64,000 bases of DNA, taken from positions 29,313,806 through 29,377,805 of the forward strand of contig NC_085140.1 in NCBI RefSeq assembly GCF_024139115.2, written 5' to 3'. The DNA is from Armigeres subalbatus. Its lineage: Eukaryota > Arthropoda > Insecta > Diptera > Culicidae. The notes under the pieces were generated by a model that searched no databases, was not told the DNA's origin, and worked only from the letters and a program-made list of their open reading frames with translations. A program made the translations under genes and the position numbers. Shown here in pieces: positions 1 through 10,165 of this stretch. Every line of letters starts with the position of its first letter. The stretch's first letter is position 1.

Positions 1-591
1 TTATATGTTGAAGATTGCCAAAAAAATGTAACAATGTAATTCAATATTTTTCATAATAAGGAATTAGTAGGTACATAGTTGACTAATTTCCAGTAATAAG
101 AAACATAATCAGGAAAGTGACGGGTACTTCCGGTAGGACGAAATTCACGACCGGACTCAAACGTAAACAATCCTTCCGCTGATTTCAAAGAAAGCTACCT
201 AGGGGCAGTAGGGGCAATATGAGCCACCCTTAATTTGAGCTAATTGGGTTGTTTAGCAAAGAAAAATATGAGGTTTTTTATACTTTAACATAAAGAGCAT
301 GCTTTGCTGATCTCCAACATATTTTTATTTTGTTTGTACACTTTTTATTTACATTTTTATACAGCAAACAATAAGCCATTTCAATCGATAGAATGACATT
401 AACATTAAAAAAAAGGCAGTTGGCCCATGCAGCATAAGAACATTATGCCCATATAATTTTAAAACGCAAATTAAAATTAGTTCCGGTGCTCCGAAAATTC
501 TGAAAAACTGGGGTTATGCTCAGTTTTTTATGCAGATTCAGAATGTAAAAACATATAAAGATACAAATACTCATTGTACTCTATCTTCCAG
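1..591 (+). other. Presumed intron upstream of the mRpL50 exons
   Basis: I see no open reading frame of useful length here. The stretch ends in a pyrimidine-rich tract and AG at 590-591, immediately before codons that match the L50 family. It is therefore best read as the 3' part of an intron. The ATG-bearing first exon, which would carry the mitochondrial targeting peptide, is not visible and probably lies left of the window. Confidence 0.5.
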
Positions 592-1278
592 GAAACGCAC
601 CCAGTCCGATACTACGCCAGTGCTAATCGTGTAAAACCCTTCAAAAAGGTAGATATTGCAAACAAGGTCAGGAATGATGCCAAAGCTGCTGAAATGCGAT
701 CATTGGTGGAGCAGGCCGAGGAAAACGGATCTCTAGTCATGGGTAGGCAGATCAAATCGGTTGGTCAGTCTTTGGCCAGCAGAGGTTATCTACGGCCGAA
801 TAAATCCTACTCGCCGCCAGGAAATGTTAAACAAAAAATACTCGAGCTGGCCAAGTCAAACAATCTTGCCAATCCGAAGCAAAAATTTGCCAATAATCAA
901 CAGAAGTTTGAATTTTTGGCTGCGTGTTTCACCGCATTCAAGCACGGCGTACCAAATTCGAGGCTCCACGAAATAGAATCCGTTGGTAAGTTTCTTGTTT
1001 TTATTCCATCGTGTATCTATTTGATTTTGGTTTCCTGTTCAGATGATACGCTTGAGTTCTATGAAACACAAGTGGACACGACGCTCCCATTGGATGCGCT
1101 GAAAACGGTTGATTTGCCGGAGAACTTATACATCCAGCAAGAGTACATTCGATTCCATCCAGAAACGGACACCATGTTTGGAGGTAAGTCAGCTTTTCCC
1201 AAAAGTTCCACCATCGTTACCGGATTGAAGTACAAGGACAAGTACAAGGGACATGTCGCGAAAAAGTCTTGGCCTTGA
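592..1278 (+). CDS. mRpL50: Mitochondrial ribosomal protein L50, 3' exons (partial)
   Basis: This encodes the C-terminal ~209 residues of a large-subunit mitoribosomal protein that acts in the mitochondrial matrix. Exons run 592-985 and 1043-1278. The 57-nt intron (986-1042) has GTAAG and TTCAG ends, and because its length is a multiple of three it reads through without a stop. Joining the exons gives ..ESV-DDTLEFYETQV... The family signature is clear: a YSPP motif, a hydrophobic helix, then VPNSRLHEI, LEFY and DLPENLYIQ. These match the order VPNSRLH / LDFY / LPPNL known from animal L50 proteins. The first exon is missing: the only upstream in-frame initiator is a TTG inside the presumed intron. 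The stop is TGA at 1276-1278. A second GTAAG at 1184 is not treated as a donor because coding sense continues to the stop. Confidence 0.85.
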   Translation, partial: ETHPVRYYASANRVKPFKKVDIANKVRNDAKAAEMRSLVEQAEENGSLVMGRQIKSVGQSLASRGYLRPNKSYSPPGNVKQKILELAKSNNLANPKQKFANNQQKFEFLAACFTAFKHGVPNSRLHEIESVGKFLVFIPSCIYLILVSCSDDTLEFYETQVDTTLPLDALKTVDLPENLYIQQEYIRFHPETDTMFGGKSAFPKSSTIVTGLKYKDKYKGHVAKKSWP

Positions 1279-1409
1279 ACAGCGTGGAAAGTAGTAAGTT
1301 TAATAGAAAATAATAATTGTTATTTGTCAAGCACGTATGTACAGCTTTTTTTTATCTTCGAACGTATCCATACAGATAACTTAGGGTTAATGCCCACGTA
1401 GCGTTTTTT

Positions 1410-1521
1410 CAAGCTGCGTGCGTCCTCATAAGGTACCCAGCATCAAATGTAGTTGTGCACACGTATTAAACGTGTGCATTACTCCATTGATGCTGGGCAC
1501 CTTGCGTGGACGTGAAGCTCG
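1410..1521. repeat. Short inverted repeat (MITE-like hairpin)
   Basis: Two imperfect arms face each other. The left contains AGGTACCCAGCATCAA and the right TTGATGCTGGGCACCT. An inner arm pair, TGCACACGT / ACGTGTGCA, flanks a 4-nt loop. The arms extend outward with AAGCT / AGCTC similarity. No target-site duplication was recognised. Confidence 0.55.
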
Positions 1522-2143
1522 AATCTGAACCAGGAAATAAGTTTTACTCTCCTTCTATTTCAATGAGCTTTCGCTAACACCCGTCTCCGGCTGAGTATCT
1601 CGTTAGTGAAGGTAATAAGAACCAAATTTAAGAGAGCACAGGTCTGTAAGGACTAGGTCCAAGGGCTTAAAAAACATTTCCTGGCCACTGTGAGTTGTGG
1701 GGGTGTCCTATGTGGGTTCTTTTAAACATCTATAAAAAGCTGCGTGTATTCGCAAGCAGGTGCTAATCCTCCGAAATCTCTGGAACGCCTAAAATTCGTC
1801 TTACAACCTTTTGTTATAGCAAGTGAGTGTGAATTAATCTCAAAATCTCATCAAATGTCCTTCTGACAGATTCGAAACACTTGGAGAAGTGGCCAATTCT
1901 GAAAATACAGTTCCGAGAAAATCATTTTCCTCTGCAAAATCGAAATCTTTAGAATCTAGGGAAGGCTAAGATATTTTCCTTAAAATCATTCACTGACTCC
2001 CAGGTGATCATGGTTGTCCGTGATCACTAACTGAAAACTCCAGCTCTACGAACTCTTTTAAATTGAACGAAAACCGGCTCTTCGGATGCCAAATGCCATC
2101 TGGAACGCACATGTGATTATTTTGCTTACTGATTTCTGAACTA

Positions 2144-2288
2144 GGGGAACAGACGGCTTTGGCAGGTTTTGTTCTATTGTCAGGGGGGTTTTTGTCGACC
2201 GAATGTTTAGGCCAAATTTGAGCATAATCAGTCATAAAAAACACCCCTGACAATAATATAACAAAACCTACCAAAGCCGTCATTCCCC
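2144..2288. repeat. Inverted-repeat element (~145 bp)
   Basis: The left arm GGGGAACAGACGGCTTTGG continues through GGTTTTGTTCTATTGTCAGGGG. It is mirrored by CCCCTGACAATA..AACAAAACC ending CCAAAGCCGTCATTCCCC. A ~57 bp spacer separates arms of ~43 bp. This looks like a non-autonomous DNA transposon; the family is not assigned. Confidence 0.6.
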
Positions 2289-2366
2289 CTTTTTGAATAA
2301 AGTCCCTGCTTTTTAAGACGAATTTAAACTTGTCATAAGACGATCATTTTCTTCAAGTCGAGTCAA

Positions 2367-2420
2367 GTACGAGACACTGAAGGCGACCTTACTGTTGAGG
2401 TCGAAATACGTATCTGTCAG
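2367..2420 (+). ncRNA. Degenerate hammerhead-like motif in Penelope terminal repeat
   Basis: This has the same order of elements as the 53 kb copies: GACA, core, GACCT..AGGTC stem II, GAAA, TACGTA, TC, TGTC. Here the core reads CTGAAGG instead of CTGAAGA, and the distal GTAC partner of stem I is lost on the 3' side. It is predicted to be inactive. Confidence 0.4.
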
Positions 2421-2437
2421 ACCTAGAACAGATAATC

Positions 2438-4215
2438 GTGGATAATGAGACAGCGATTTCACGAAATGTTGATCAACGGGACACGAATAGTGTGAGAAAC
2501 ATCGTAGCAGATGCCATCATAGCAGGACAGCATAGGACATCGAACAAAGACGAGAGGAGAATTTTGAAGGAGTTGAAGGAGAAACCCGTTTACTACATGA
2601 AGGCGGACAAAGGAAACGCAGTGGTGATAATGGATAAAGAGGCCTACGATGAACAGATGACGACAAAAATAAACGGAGGACCATACAGGCATTTGAGAGT
2701 GGACCTACTACCCGGACTTATCAGACTTACAGATAAAACGATAAAGGAATGCAAGACGGTCATCGGAGATGCCCGGGTAAAAATGACGAATCCTGTGTTA
2801 CCAAGGATCAAAGGACTACCAAAGATACATAAGCCAGGTACAGAGTTGCGAGAAATAGTTTCATCAGTGGGATCCCCTACATTTGGTGGCCAAGTGGTTA
2901 GTCAAGGATATCCAGAGTATGCCGAAGCCGTTTCCCAGCAGATCAGTTGTAAACACCCAGGAGTTCACCAAGAGGATATTGGAATCAGGAAACATCGGAA
3001 AAGAGGACATCATGGTATCATACGACGTAGCGGCATTGTTCCTAACCGTTTCAGTGAAGGACGCTCTGAACCTTCTGGAGAATTGGCTACTAGCACAAAG
3101 GACAGATACAGCATGGCGAGGAAAGGTAAAGATGTATCTCAAGCTTGCAAGATTATGCATGAATGAGAACTACTTTACATTCCGTGGAAGCTTCTATAAA
3201 CGAAGGAAGGGTGCACCGATGGGAAATCCGCTATCACCGTTTTTGGGCGAATTATTCATGGTGAATTTGGAGGACTTGCACGACATTTCCAGCTTTATCA
3301 ACCGGAAAGATTTACCCAGGATTTTAGAAGCGATTAACAACGTGCATAAAGACATCGAATTCATCCACGAGGAGGAAAAGGAAGGTAAATTACCTTTCTT
3401 GGATCTACTGGTTATCAAGGGAACAAATGCAACATTGAACTTCGAAATCTACAGGAAGCCCACCAACACCATGAGAGTCATCCCATAATCATCAAATCAT
3501 TCGTGTCAGCACAAAAGTGCAGCTTTTCATCACATGATCCACAGGATGCAGACAATCCCCCTGAGCAAAGAAGGAAAAACGAAGGAGCTACAACACATCA
3601 TGGAAACAGCGAAGATCAACGGATACAAGGAGAAAACAATACAAGCAATCATCAACAAGAAGCAGGTGAACCTACGAATAAACGAACTGACAACACTAAC
3701 ACCGATCGATGAACCACTGAAGAGGGTATCGGTCCCCTATGATCAACACATCACCCATCAGCTACGCCATCGACTAAGGAGATTCGGCATCGATTTAGTA
3801 TTCTCCAGCAGAAGCAATCAACTGAAGACATTGTTGGGATTCACAAAGGAGAAATGTTAGATAAGGCAGGGGTTTATCAAATGAATTGTTCATAGTGTGA
3901 TAAAGTATATGTAGGTCAAACAAAAAGATCGTTAGATGTAAGGTTCAAAGAACAAATTGCAGAAGTAAGTAAGGCTAAGAGGGAAACTGATAAGGAATTA
4001 AATTATGAGTCAAGGCCTTAACTAGCTGAACATGTATATCAGGAAAATCATTCAATACGACATCGAACATTAAAGTTTTAAGAAATGTCTCTTCTCCGTG
4101 GAAACTTGATGTTGCTGAGAGCTTGGAAATCTACCGACAGGTACAAACGCGGTTGTTGAATAAAGATCAAGGAAATGGTAGCTTCTGGCTCTTCAAGTTT
4201 ATACCTAAGCATTAA
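2438..4215 (+). pseudogene. Penelope-like RT / GIY-YIG ORF, broken
   Basis: Coding sense runs in successive frames. The first (2438 to ~2890) has KADKGNAVVIMDKEAYDEQM and LPKIHKPGTELREIVSS, both typical of the Penelope RT N-terminus. The second (~2883-3488) has SYDVAALF (catalytic-Asp motif A) and GAPMGNPLSPFLGELFM (motif B). The (Y)VDD motif C expected after it is absent: the sequence passes from LPRILEAI directly to HKDIEFIHEEE, so a piece is deleted. The third frame (3534-3860) has the distal domain with ..SKEGKTKEL.. and INGYKEKTIQAI. Further on, GVYQMNCS-stop-CDKVYVGQTKRSLDVRF is a GIY-YIG nuclease remnant with an in-frame stop. A degraded tail extends to ~4215. The product would have been a reverse transcriptase-endonuclease polyprotein. 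Confidence 0.75.
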
Positions 4216-5039
4216 GCGCAGCAAGCGGGTAGAAGTAAGCAAGCACCGTAGTAAATGTACCTAGATAAGTTATTGTACCTACGCATAGTATAGTGTAAGC
4301 TCATTTTCTTCAAGTCGAGTCAAGCAGCTTTGTAATAAATTAAATAGGGTTTTGAAATTTTCTTACTTTTTTACTTTTGGACACGACAATTTCTGGGTGA
4401 TAATCAGCTTTTAGCGACCTCTAGGAACGCCACAACAAAACAAGTGGCACATTGTGCATTAGCGGGTCAAAAATGACCCCAACTTGAATTCGCTCCCAAA
4501 AGCTTATTTTCAAACCGATTCTCAATCTTTTTGAACCAAATTGAAGGTATGGATCGTTACGGACAGATTTCTGAAATTTGGCCATTCTGGTTCCCGGAAT
4601 CGATTTTGAAGAAACATGGTTTATTAGGCCAATGTTTGGCGTGATTTCTTGCATTTAGAAGGGTGATTTTGGAAATGCTCATAAATTTGCGTAGAAACAA
4701 TCCCAATAGAATGTAACCATTGTCCATTTCCATTAATCAACACAACTCCTGGTTCGGTGTGTAGTCAATTAATTAAACTTATCATAGAAAAGCGCGGTTT
4801 TCTCGAAGCTTTCCATTTTCGAAAAGCTTTGGAAAAGACGCGTTCTTCTATGGTGAGTTTCATGAATTGAACATTTCTACGAATGTTTCGGATCTTCTGG
4901 AAGACCATCGGTGGACACCCAGGTCCATCAAAATGGATCATTTGTTACTCAAAGTGCGATAATAAAAAACTTTGTGAAAACCGTAATTTTCTAGGATGAG
5001 TTCCTTGAATTAACCAATCCGCGGAATCCATATCTTCAA

Positions 5040-5275
5040 TTGATTGTATGTCATACCCCAGAAACCCATTGCCCAGAAAGTGATTCCCCAGAAATTAATT
5101 TCCCTGAATGCACTACTCCCCAGAAAACCATTCCCCAGAATACCACAATCCCCAGAAAGACATTCCCCAGAAGGCCCCTATCCCCCGAAAGACATTTCCC
5201 AGAATGCCTCCATCCCCCGAAAGACATTCCCCAGAATGTCCTAATCCCCAGAATGCACCATTTCCTAGCTTAGAC
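5040..5275 (+). repeat. Minisatellite of CCCCAGAA-type units (left arm of element A)
   Basis: About a dozen degenerate units of 15-20 bp are built on TTCCCCAGAAN(4-9). Open frames across it are repeat translations and are not proposed as genes. The same motif appears in reverse complement at 5845-5955, which makes these the two arms of a foldback. Confidence 0.7.
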
Positions 5276-5296
5276 TAAATACTTCGTAATTGCTTC

Positions 5297-5640
5297 ATCC
5301 CGGGCAAATGCGTACTTTTAAAGAAGGAGTCATCTACTCTTTTGCCTTATTCCGGGCAAATGCATACTTTTAAAGAAGGAGTCATCTACTCTTTTGAATT
5401 ATCCCGGGAAAATGCGTACTTTTAAAGAAGGAGTCATTTACTCTTCTGCCTTTTTTCCTGGCAAATGCGTACTTTTAAAGAAGGAGTCATTTACTCTTCT
5501 GCCTTTTTTCCTGGCAAATGCATACTTTTGAAGAAGTAGTTATCTACTCGTTTGCCTTTTTCCGGGCAAACGCATACTTTTAAAGAAGGAGTCATCTACT
5601 CTTTTGTCTTATTCCAGGTAAATACATACTTCTAAAAATG
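5297..5640 (+). repeat. 52-53 bp tandem repeat, about seven copies
   Basis: Units start with CCGGGCAAATGCGTACTTTT, followed by AAAGAAGGAGTCATCTACTC and TTTTGCCTTATT. Unit starts are at about 5301, 5353, 5405, 5458, 5511, 5563 and 5615. Divergence is low in the middle copies and higher at the last one. Related sequence in reverse complement occurs near 44.9-45.1 kb inside the Helitron. Confidence 0.8.
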
Positions 5641-5695
5641 GAAATCATATATTCTTACGACACATTGCATTTCATACTCTTTTCAACGATTATAC

Positions 5696-5765
5696 CAAAT
5701 GGTCATTATGCCAAACGGCTTTATGCCAAACGGCATTATGCCAAATGGTATTATGCCATATGGGC
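5696..5765 (+). repeat. ~14-15 bp tandem repeat (ATTATGCCAAACGGC)
   Basis: Four to five head-to-tail copies of ATTATGCCAAACGGC with small substitutions lie at the centre of foldback element A, between the 52-bp repeats and the mirrored CTGGGG units. Confidence 0.7.
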
Positions 5766-6058
5766 TTCCCCCAATATGAACAACGAGTATAATGGATTAT
5801 ATGCTCCTTCGTATTATATGTGAGCCCTAACAAACATATCAAATGGGCTCCATGGTGCATTCTGGGGAATATCATTCTGGAGAATTGGTCGTTCTGGGAA
5901 ATGGAATTCTGGGAAATACTATTCTGGGTAACTGATTCTGGGGATTGGTATTCTGGGCATTGACATACAACCCTTCAATTTGGTTCCTAAAGATTGAGAA
6001 TCGATTAGAAAATGAACTTGTGGGAACAAATTCAAGTTTGGGGTCATTTTTGACCCGC

Positions 6059-7403
6059 GAGCACCTCCACGGGAGTCCTCATCGCTATTCTCATTATAGC
6101 GCTCCCTTCCGAGTGCTATTTTAGGATAGCGCCCCATCTTCCCACCGGTGGTTTCTGTTTTAGGTATAGCGACTTTGTAAACATATTGAGTTCCCACCGC
6201 GCGTTGCTAAAAGTAGTATTTTTTTTCTTCAATGGCTCTACATTCCAACTGGAACTTGGCAGTTGCTCAACTTAGTATTCTATTAGCATTTTCTCAGTTA
6301 TTAATTGAAAGCTTTTCTGTGCCCGCCATTGCATGAGTATGTATTTTGTGTGACAACTATGCCCAAGGAGCCCGCTCGAAAACATCCTTGACCGAATCGG
6401 GAATAGAACTCGGCATCTCCGGAAGGCAATTCTACGCTTTTGCTCGCAGGGGTAGCTGGAGATCCGTCGTAGTAATTTTTTTCACCGTTATTTCTTCCTC
6501 ATGGAAGTCGAAAAAATCGTCCTGAAATTCCCACCAGTTTCCTACAAGAAACTCTTGACAAAATCCTGCAAGAATGCCTCCACAGGATTTCGCGAAGAAA
6601 AAAAATTGTAACAACATCCGAAAGAATCTAAACAATTCTCTTGAAAAAAATAGGTTTTCAATTGAAACCACCAAAGATATTATTGGGCAATTCCAATAAA
6701 AAAAATCCCGAAAGATTCTGGAAGAAATCCTAAAACTATTCTGGGAGAACTGCTAAAGATTCTTAAAAGAACACAAAGATTGCTGAGGAACTCCCGGATA
6801 AATCTGCCAGGGATTCTACATGAATTTCCGAAACAAGAAATGTTAAAATGAACGACAGAAAAGAGAAACTTGCGGGAGATTTTCTGGAGGAACTAGTTGA
6901 AGAGCATACTGAATAATTACTAAAGGAACATTCTGAGGGATTCCTGGAAGGTCTCCTTGGAAAAACCTGAAAAACAAAAACAGTAGATTTTTCTTTTGCG
7001 AAATATCCATGAATATTTCGGGCAGTAGCGAGCGCCAGTGCGCATCGCTCCTCATTATAGCTGACTATTAGAACTACAATTACTACTTCGTGGAGTTGAA
7101 CTGGGGCACTAGATGAAAACAAATTTCCCTTGCTATTTAATTTCATCGAAATTGTTCAGAAAAAGAAAAACAGATTTTCTGCTATTTTTTATCAAAAACA
7201 AAGTGACGTTTCACAAAATAACAACCCTCTATGGAAATTTAGCAACCCAATATGGGGCGCTAAATTTGAAAACCCACGGCTAATTTTGAGTTGCGTTCTT
7301 ATTTTACATTCCCGTTTAGATACCTCCGGTGTAAAAGTGGGTCCCTATAAAGGGCCCGGAAATAGCGATAGGGCCCCAGATGGGGACTCCCGTGGAGGTG
7401 CTC
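6059..7403. mobile_element. TIR element B inserted in element A
   Basis: Terminal inverted repeats are GAGCACCTCCACGGGAGTCC at the left and GGACTCCCGTGGAGGTGCTC at the right end (7384-7403), effectively perfect over 20 bp. The element is ~1345 bp. It has no transposase ORF and carries a SINE near its left end. No target-site duplication is apparent at the junctions with element A. Confidence 0.65.
6222..6430 (-). mobile_element. tRNA-related SINE (second family), inside element B
   Basis: Read on the minus strand it has a degenerate B-box (GAGTTCTATTCCC), then GATGTTTTCG, CTTGGGCATAG, ACTCATGCAATGGCGGGCA, AAAGCTTTCAATTAATAACT, and a tail AGAGCCATTGAAGAAAAAA. It shares this layout with the copy at 35.93 kb. 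The 5' tRNA-like head appears truncated. Confidence 0.6.
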
Positions 7404-7597
7404 TAATGCACAATGTGTCACTTTCTTTTAATGCACTAGGAAGGTTAAGCGCTACAAGTTTGTTATACACAATGAATAGATATCTATAGCTACTGAAAAA
7501 CAGTTTTCGGACAGTTATATAAATTAATGAACATTAAATTCTACATTACGTGGTATGGTACGAAGGTTGTACAGACATGTCTTATATTAAATCACGG

Positions 7598-7603
7598 TTT
7601 ATT
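7598..7603 (-). promoter_or_regulatory. Candidate polyadenylation signal AATAAA for the zinc-finger gene
   Basis: On the minus strand AATAAA lies 271 nt past the stop codon of the zinc-finger gene, which would give a short 3'UTR. Apart from this site, 7424-7873 shows nothing recognisable. Confidence 0.4.
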
Positions 7604-7873
7604 AAACGAACACGAACTGGGTGTTTCAACGGACTATATAATCAAGTTCAAGTACATCAGTGTAGGGGATAAAGAATTTTAATTGCCAGAGTTGTATTTA
7701 ACACACATATGAACATAATCTGTTAGGCCATCTGTACATTCTTTGTTATAAACGACAAAGTATGAGCTTGACCATGCCAATATATCATCAGTCTGCTTGA
7801 GATACCTGAATACTAACGACTTTTTTTTTTTGACAATACGACAAAGAGTGTACTACAGCCTTCAGTTTCGAAC

Positions 7874-9385
7874 TTATCCATAAGCCAGCTCGATTGCCTT
7901 CTTCTTAGCCTCCATCCACTGCTCCGGATGTTTACTCTTCTTGTGTGCGTACAGATTTCCGTTCGAGTTTGTCGTCATCCCGCACACGTCACAAGAATAC
8001 AAGGTTTGCCCCGTGTGAGATGCTCGGTGTTCCTTCAGGTAGATTTTCCTTTTGAACTTTTTGCCACAAAATTCGCACGCGAATCGTTCCTCAACGTGCA
8101 CCCGCCGTTTGTGATTGCCCATTGCTCGCTCATTCGGATACGTTTGATTGCAGATATCACACGTTACCGGTTTGCTTGTCTCGGCATGCATCGTTTTTAC
8201 GTGGATTTTCAAATTCTGTCGACCGCTTACCCATCTATTGCAGATGTGGCACTTAACTCTTACGATCGAAACCAAGCCTTGGTGTTTCATGACGTGTCTT
8301 TCCATTCCCAGCTTGGTTCGAAACTCCTGTCCGCATGTTTCACAAATCAAGTTTACACGTTCCCCGTGCATGATTTCCATGTGACAACGAAGTGTAAATG
8401 CGCTGGCCATCATCTTGTGGCAAATAGTGCACTCAGCTTGGACATGCGTCTGCAAATGGGCTTTGAGCAGAAATTCTTTTGGGAAACTCCGATGACATTT
8501 ATCGCACTTGAATGGCTTTTCTTCCGAGCGACTGTGTGATTTAATGTTGTGTAGGTCCAAATAGTACTTTGTTTTGTAGTTTTTATTGCATATGTCACAG
8601 TGGAACCGATCGGGATGTACGTGTGAGTCGATATGTTCAATAATCCTGCACTTTTTGTAAAGAACGCGGTTGCAACATTTGATACTGGCACGCACGTTAT
8701 GTTTCCTCTGAGAATGTTGCTGCAATCGATATAATTCATCAAACGATTCGTCACAAACTTCACAAGTTAGTTTGAAAAATTCCTTGATCTTTTTGTTGTC
8801 CTCCTCTGTCTTTCTGATCTTTTCTGCATCGGGTTTTTTCTTCTCGACGTCCTGAAATTTTCGCTTTGTGTATTTCCGTTTAGTCCTTTTGGGTACTGGT
8901 TCTTCGCTACTTTCAGAAGTCATCGATTCTTCACCATATCCATCTTCTTGTTTAACATCCAAGTCATCCAGTTCATTTTCAACAGGTTCTGAAACATCTC
9001 GGTTTCCTTCTTCGTGCATTTCCAATTTGACTAATTCCAGTGCTAGTTTTGACTTGGTATCCTCGTCGTTCTGAGCTGCATCTTTCAATTGATGTTGATT
9101 GGATTGCACAGTCTCGTAGTAAGAATACCAATCGGACACTTTGTAAACGCAATCCGTACAGACTGAATCCGGTAAGGAGTCCTCGATTGGCAGCTAACAA
9201 AAATTAAGGAATACGTGTCAACCATTATTACGACAAGTCTATGGGATGAGAACGCTTACCTCAAACAGAAATACAGATACCAGTTTGGCATGCAACTCCG
9301 GATCCAGGATCGAACGATTTGTCGTCGCGTCCACGGAACATGATCCCATGCATAATCGACATAGTTGCTTCACCATTGTGACCAT
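7874..9385 (-). CDS. ZAD-C2H2 zinc-finger protein, complete (481 aa)
   Basis: Exon 1 is 9385-9260 and exon 2 is 9193-7874, separated by a 66-nt intron with GTAAGC and GTTAG ends, phase 0. The start chosen is the ATG at 9385; a second in-frame ATG lies nine bases later. The N-terminus is a ZAD dimerisation domain: CRLC in exon 1 and CTDC followed by VSDWYSYYE in exon 2, which together supply the four zinc-binding cysteines. An acidic linker and a basic stretch (KRTKRKYTKRK, likely nuclear localisation) follow. Then come about nine canonical C2H2 fingers plus one degenerate finger starting KCC, the last ones being FACEFCGKKF and YSCDVCGMTT. Linkers of TGEKP type are mostly absent. ZAD zinc fingers are a large insect-expanded family of nuclear DNA-binding proteins. 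No specific orthologue was recognised. Confidence 0.85.
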
Positions 9386-9711
9386 CAGATTTTCCGATTT
9401 TATTTTCGACCATTGGATTTTAGTCAACAACACTTTGTTTTATATTTCACGTTCCGTTTGTCAAAATTTATGAAAATCTTCCCTAACATTTGAAAAATGT
9501 CAAAATGTAAACATTGGACTTCGCCGAATTCCAGTCAATAGATTTGATTTGCCCGTTGACGCTGTGATCGCTGTGATAGCTTCGAAGCTAGAAGTTCTAG
9601 GTGAATGTAGAATAATGGTTGCAGCTTGTTGTTTAAAAGTTTAGAAGAAATTATGTTCATAAAACTTTTCGATTTGCATATTATTATTCTTCTACACTGC
9701 TAAAAAAGTTT
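9386..9711. other. 5' flank of the zinc-finger gene
   Basis: This stretch presumably contains the minus-strand promoter and 5'UTR of the ZAD gene. I see no TATA box or repeat that I can defend. Confidence 0.3.
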
Positions 9712-9764
9712 ACACACAAAAGACTTTGAAGTATGCTCTTTTGACTATAAAGTATTGCTAGTCA

Positions 9765-9958
9765 AGTTGAAAACCGAAATGGGGGACTAGCGAAGTTGGA
9801 TTTTTCTCGCAATCCGTAGGTTAAACCTAACTTCGCTAGTAGTGCGCTAGTCTAATTAGGCCCTAATTAGACTAGCGCGCCACTAGCGAAGTTAGGTTTA
9901 ACGTACGGATTGCGAGAGAAATCCAACTTCGCTAGTCCCGTATTCCGGTTTTCAACTT
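9765..9958. repeat. Near-perfect palindrome (~97 bp arms)
   Basis: The arms meet at CTAATTAGG-C-CCTAATTAG around position 9861 and contain GACTAGCGAAGTTGGATTT and its mirror. Only scattered mismatches are visible, so the inverted copies are young or kept alike by gene conversion. Confidence 0.75.
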
Positions 9959-10001
9959 AATCGAGTATATTTAATTATGACTTCAAAGTACGCTCTTTCG
10001 T

Positions 10002-10165
10002 GGGAGAATGGGACTACACACAAAAAGGAATAAATATTATGCATAATTATGACTATCTTATATTCACAAATGAATAACATTTATGCATAAAAACAGGAAA
10101 GTGTGTAAAACTTATTCTTTTTATGCGTCAAATTTTACTCCTTTTGTGGGTAGTCCCATTCTCCC
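10002..10165. mobile_element. MITE with ~34 bp TIRs
   Basis: The left end GGGAGAATGGGACTACACAC matches the complement of the right end, GTGGGTAGTCCCATTCTCCC, with one mismatch. The arms continue through AAAAAGGAATAAA. The interior is AT-rich with TATGCATAA motifs. Confidence 0.7.

Larger units (their letters stand above)
2328..4324 (+). mobile_element. Decayed Penelope-like retroelement
   Basis: The element contains a Penelope-type reverse transcriptase with frameshifts, followed by a broken GIY-YIG endonuclease region. A 24-bp identical direct repeat (TCATTTTCTTCAAGTCGAGT plus CAAG) lies at 2344-2367 and 4301-4324, consistent with Penelope terminal repeats or a target duplication. Between the left repeat and the ORF is the conserved segment that also occurs twice near 53 kb and resembles a hammerhead ribozyme. 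The short sequence ACTTGTCATAAGACGA at 2329 is shared with that 53 kb element, so both belong to one family. Multiple frameshifts and stops make this copy non-autonomous. Confidence 0.75.
4442..7423. mobile_element. Large foldback element A, interrupted by element B
   Basis: The terminal inverted repeats are AAGTGGCACATTGTGCATTA on the left and its complement TAATGCACAATGTGTCACTT at 7404-7423 (one mismatch). Inside the left end, CGGGTCAAAAATGACCCC (4461-4478) leads into ~80 bp mirrored at 5968-6058. Further in, the CCCCAGAA-type minisatellite (5040-5275) is mirrored by CTGGGG-type units (5845-5955). In the right arm, element B (6059-7403) sits exactly between GACCCGC and TAATGCAC. The intact left arm shows those two blocks were originally contiguous. 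Without B the element is ~1.6 kb. No transposase ORF is present. Confidence 0.65.

Noticed and set aside
1184..1200. GTAAGTC in mRpL50 as a second splice donor
   Set aside because: Coding sense continues without a break to a natural stop, and the C-terminal FPKSSTIVTGLK reads like a normal end of the protein.
5044..5273. Overlapping ORFs rich in PRK/PEC repeats
   Set aside because: They are translations of the CCCCAGAA minisatellite in two frames, not conserved proteins.
5297..5640. CRISPR-like array
   Set aside because: Repeats are head-to-tail without unique spacers, and the sequence is eukaryotic; it is a minisatellite.
7928..8539. 203-aa plus-strand ORF
   Set aside because: Antisense shadow of the zinc-finger gene.
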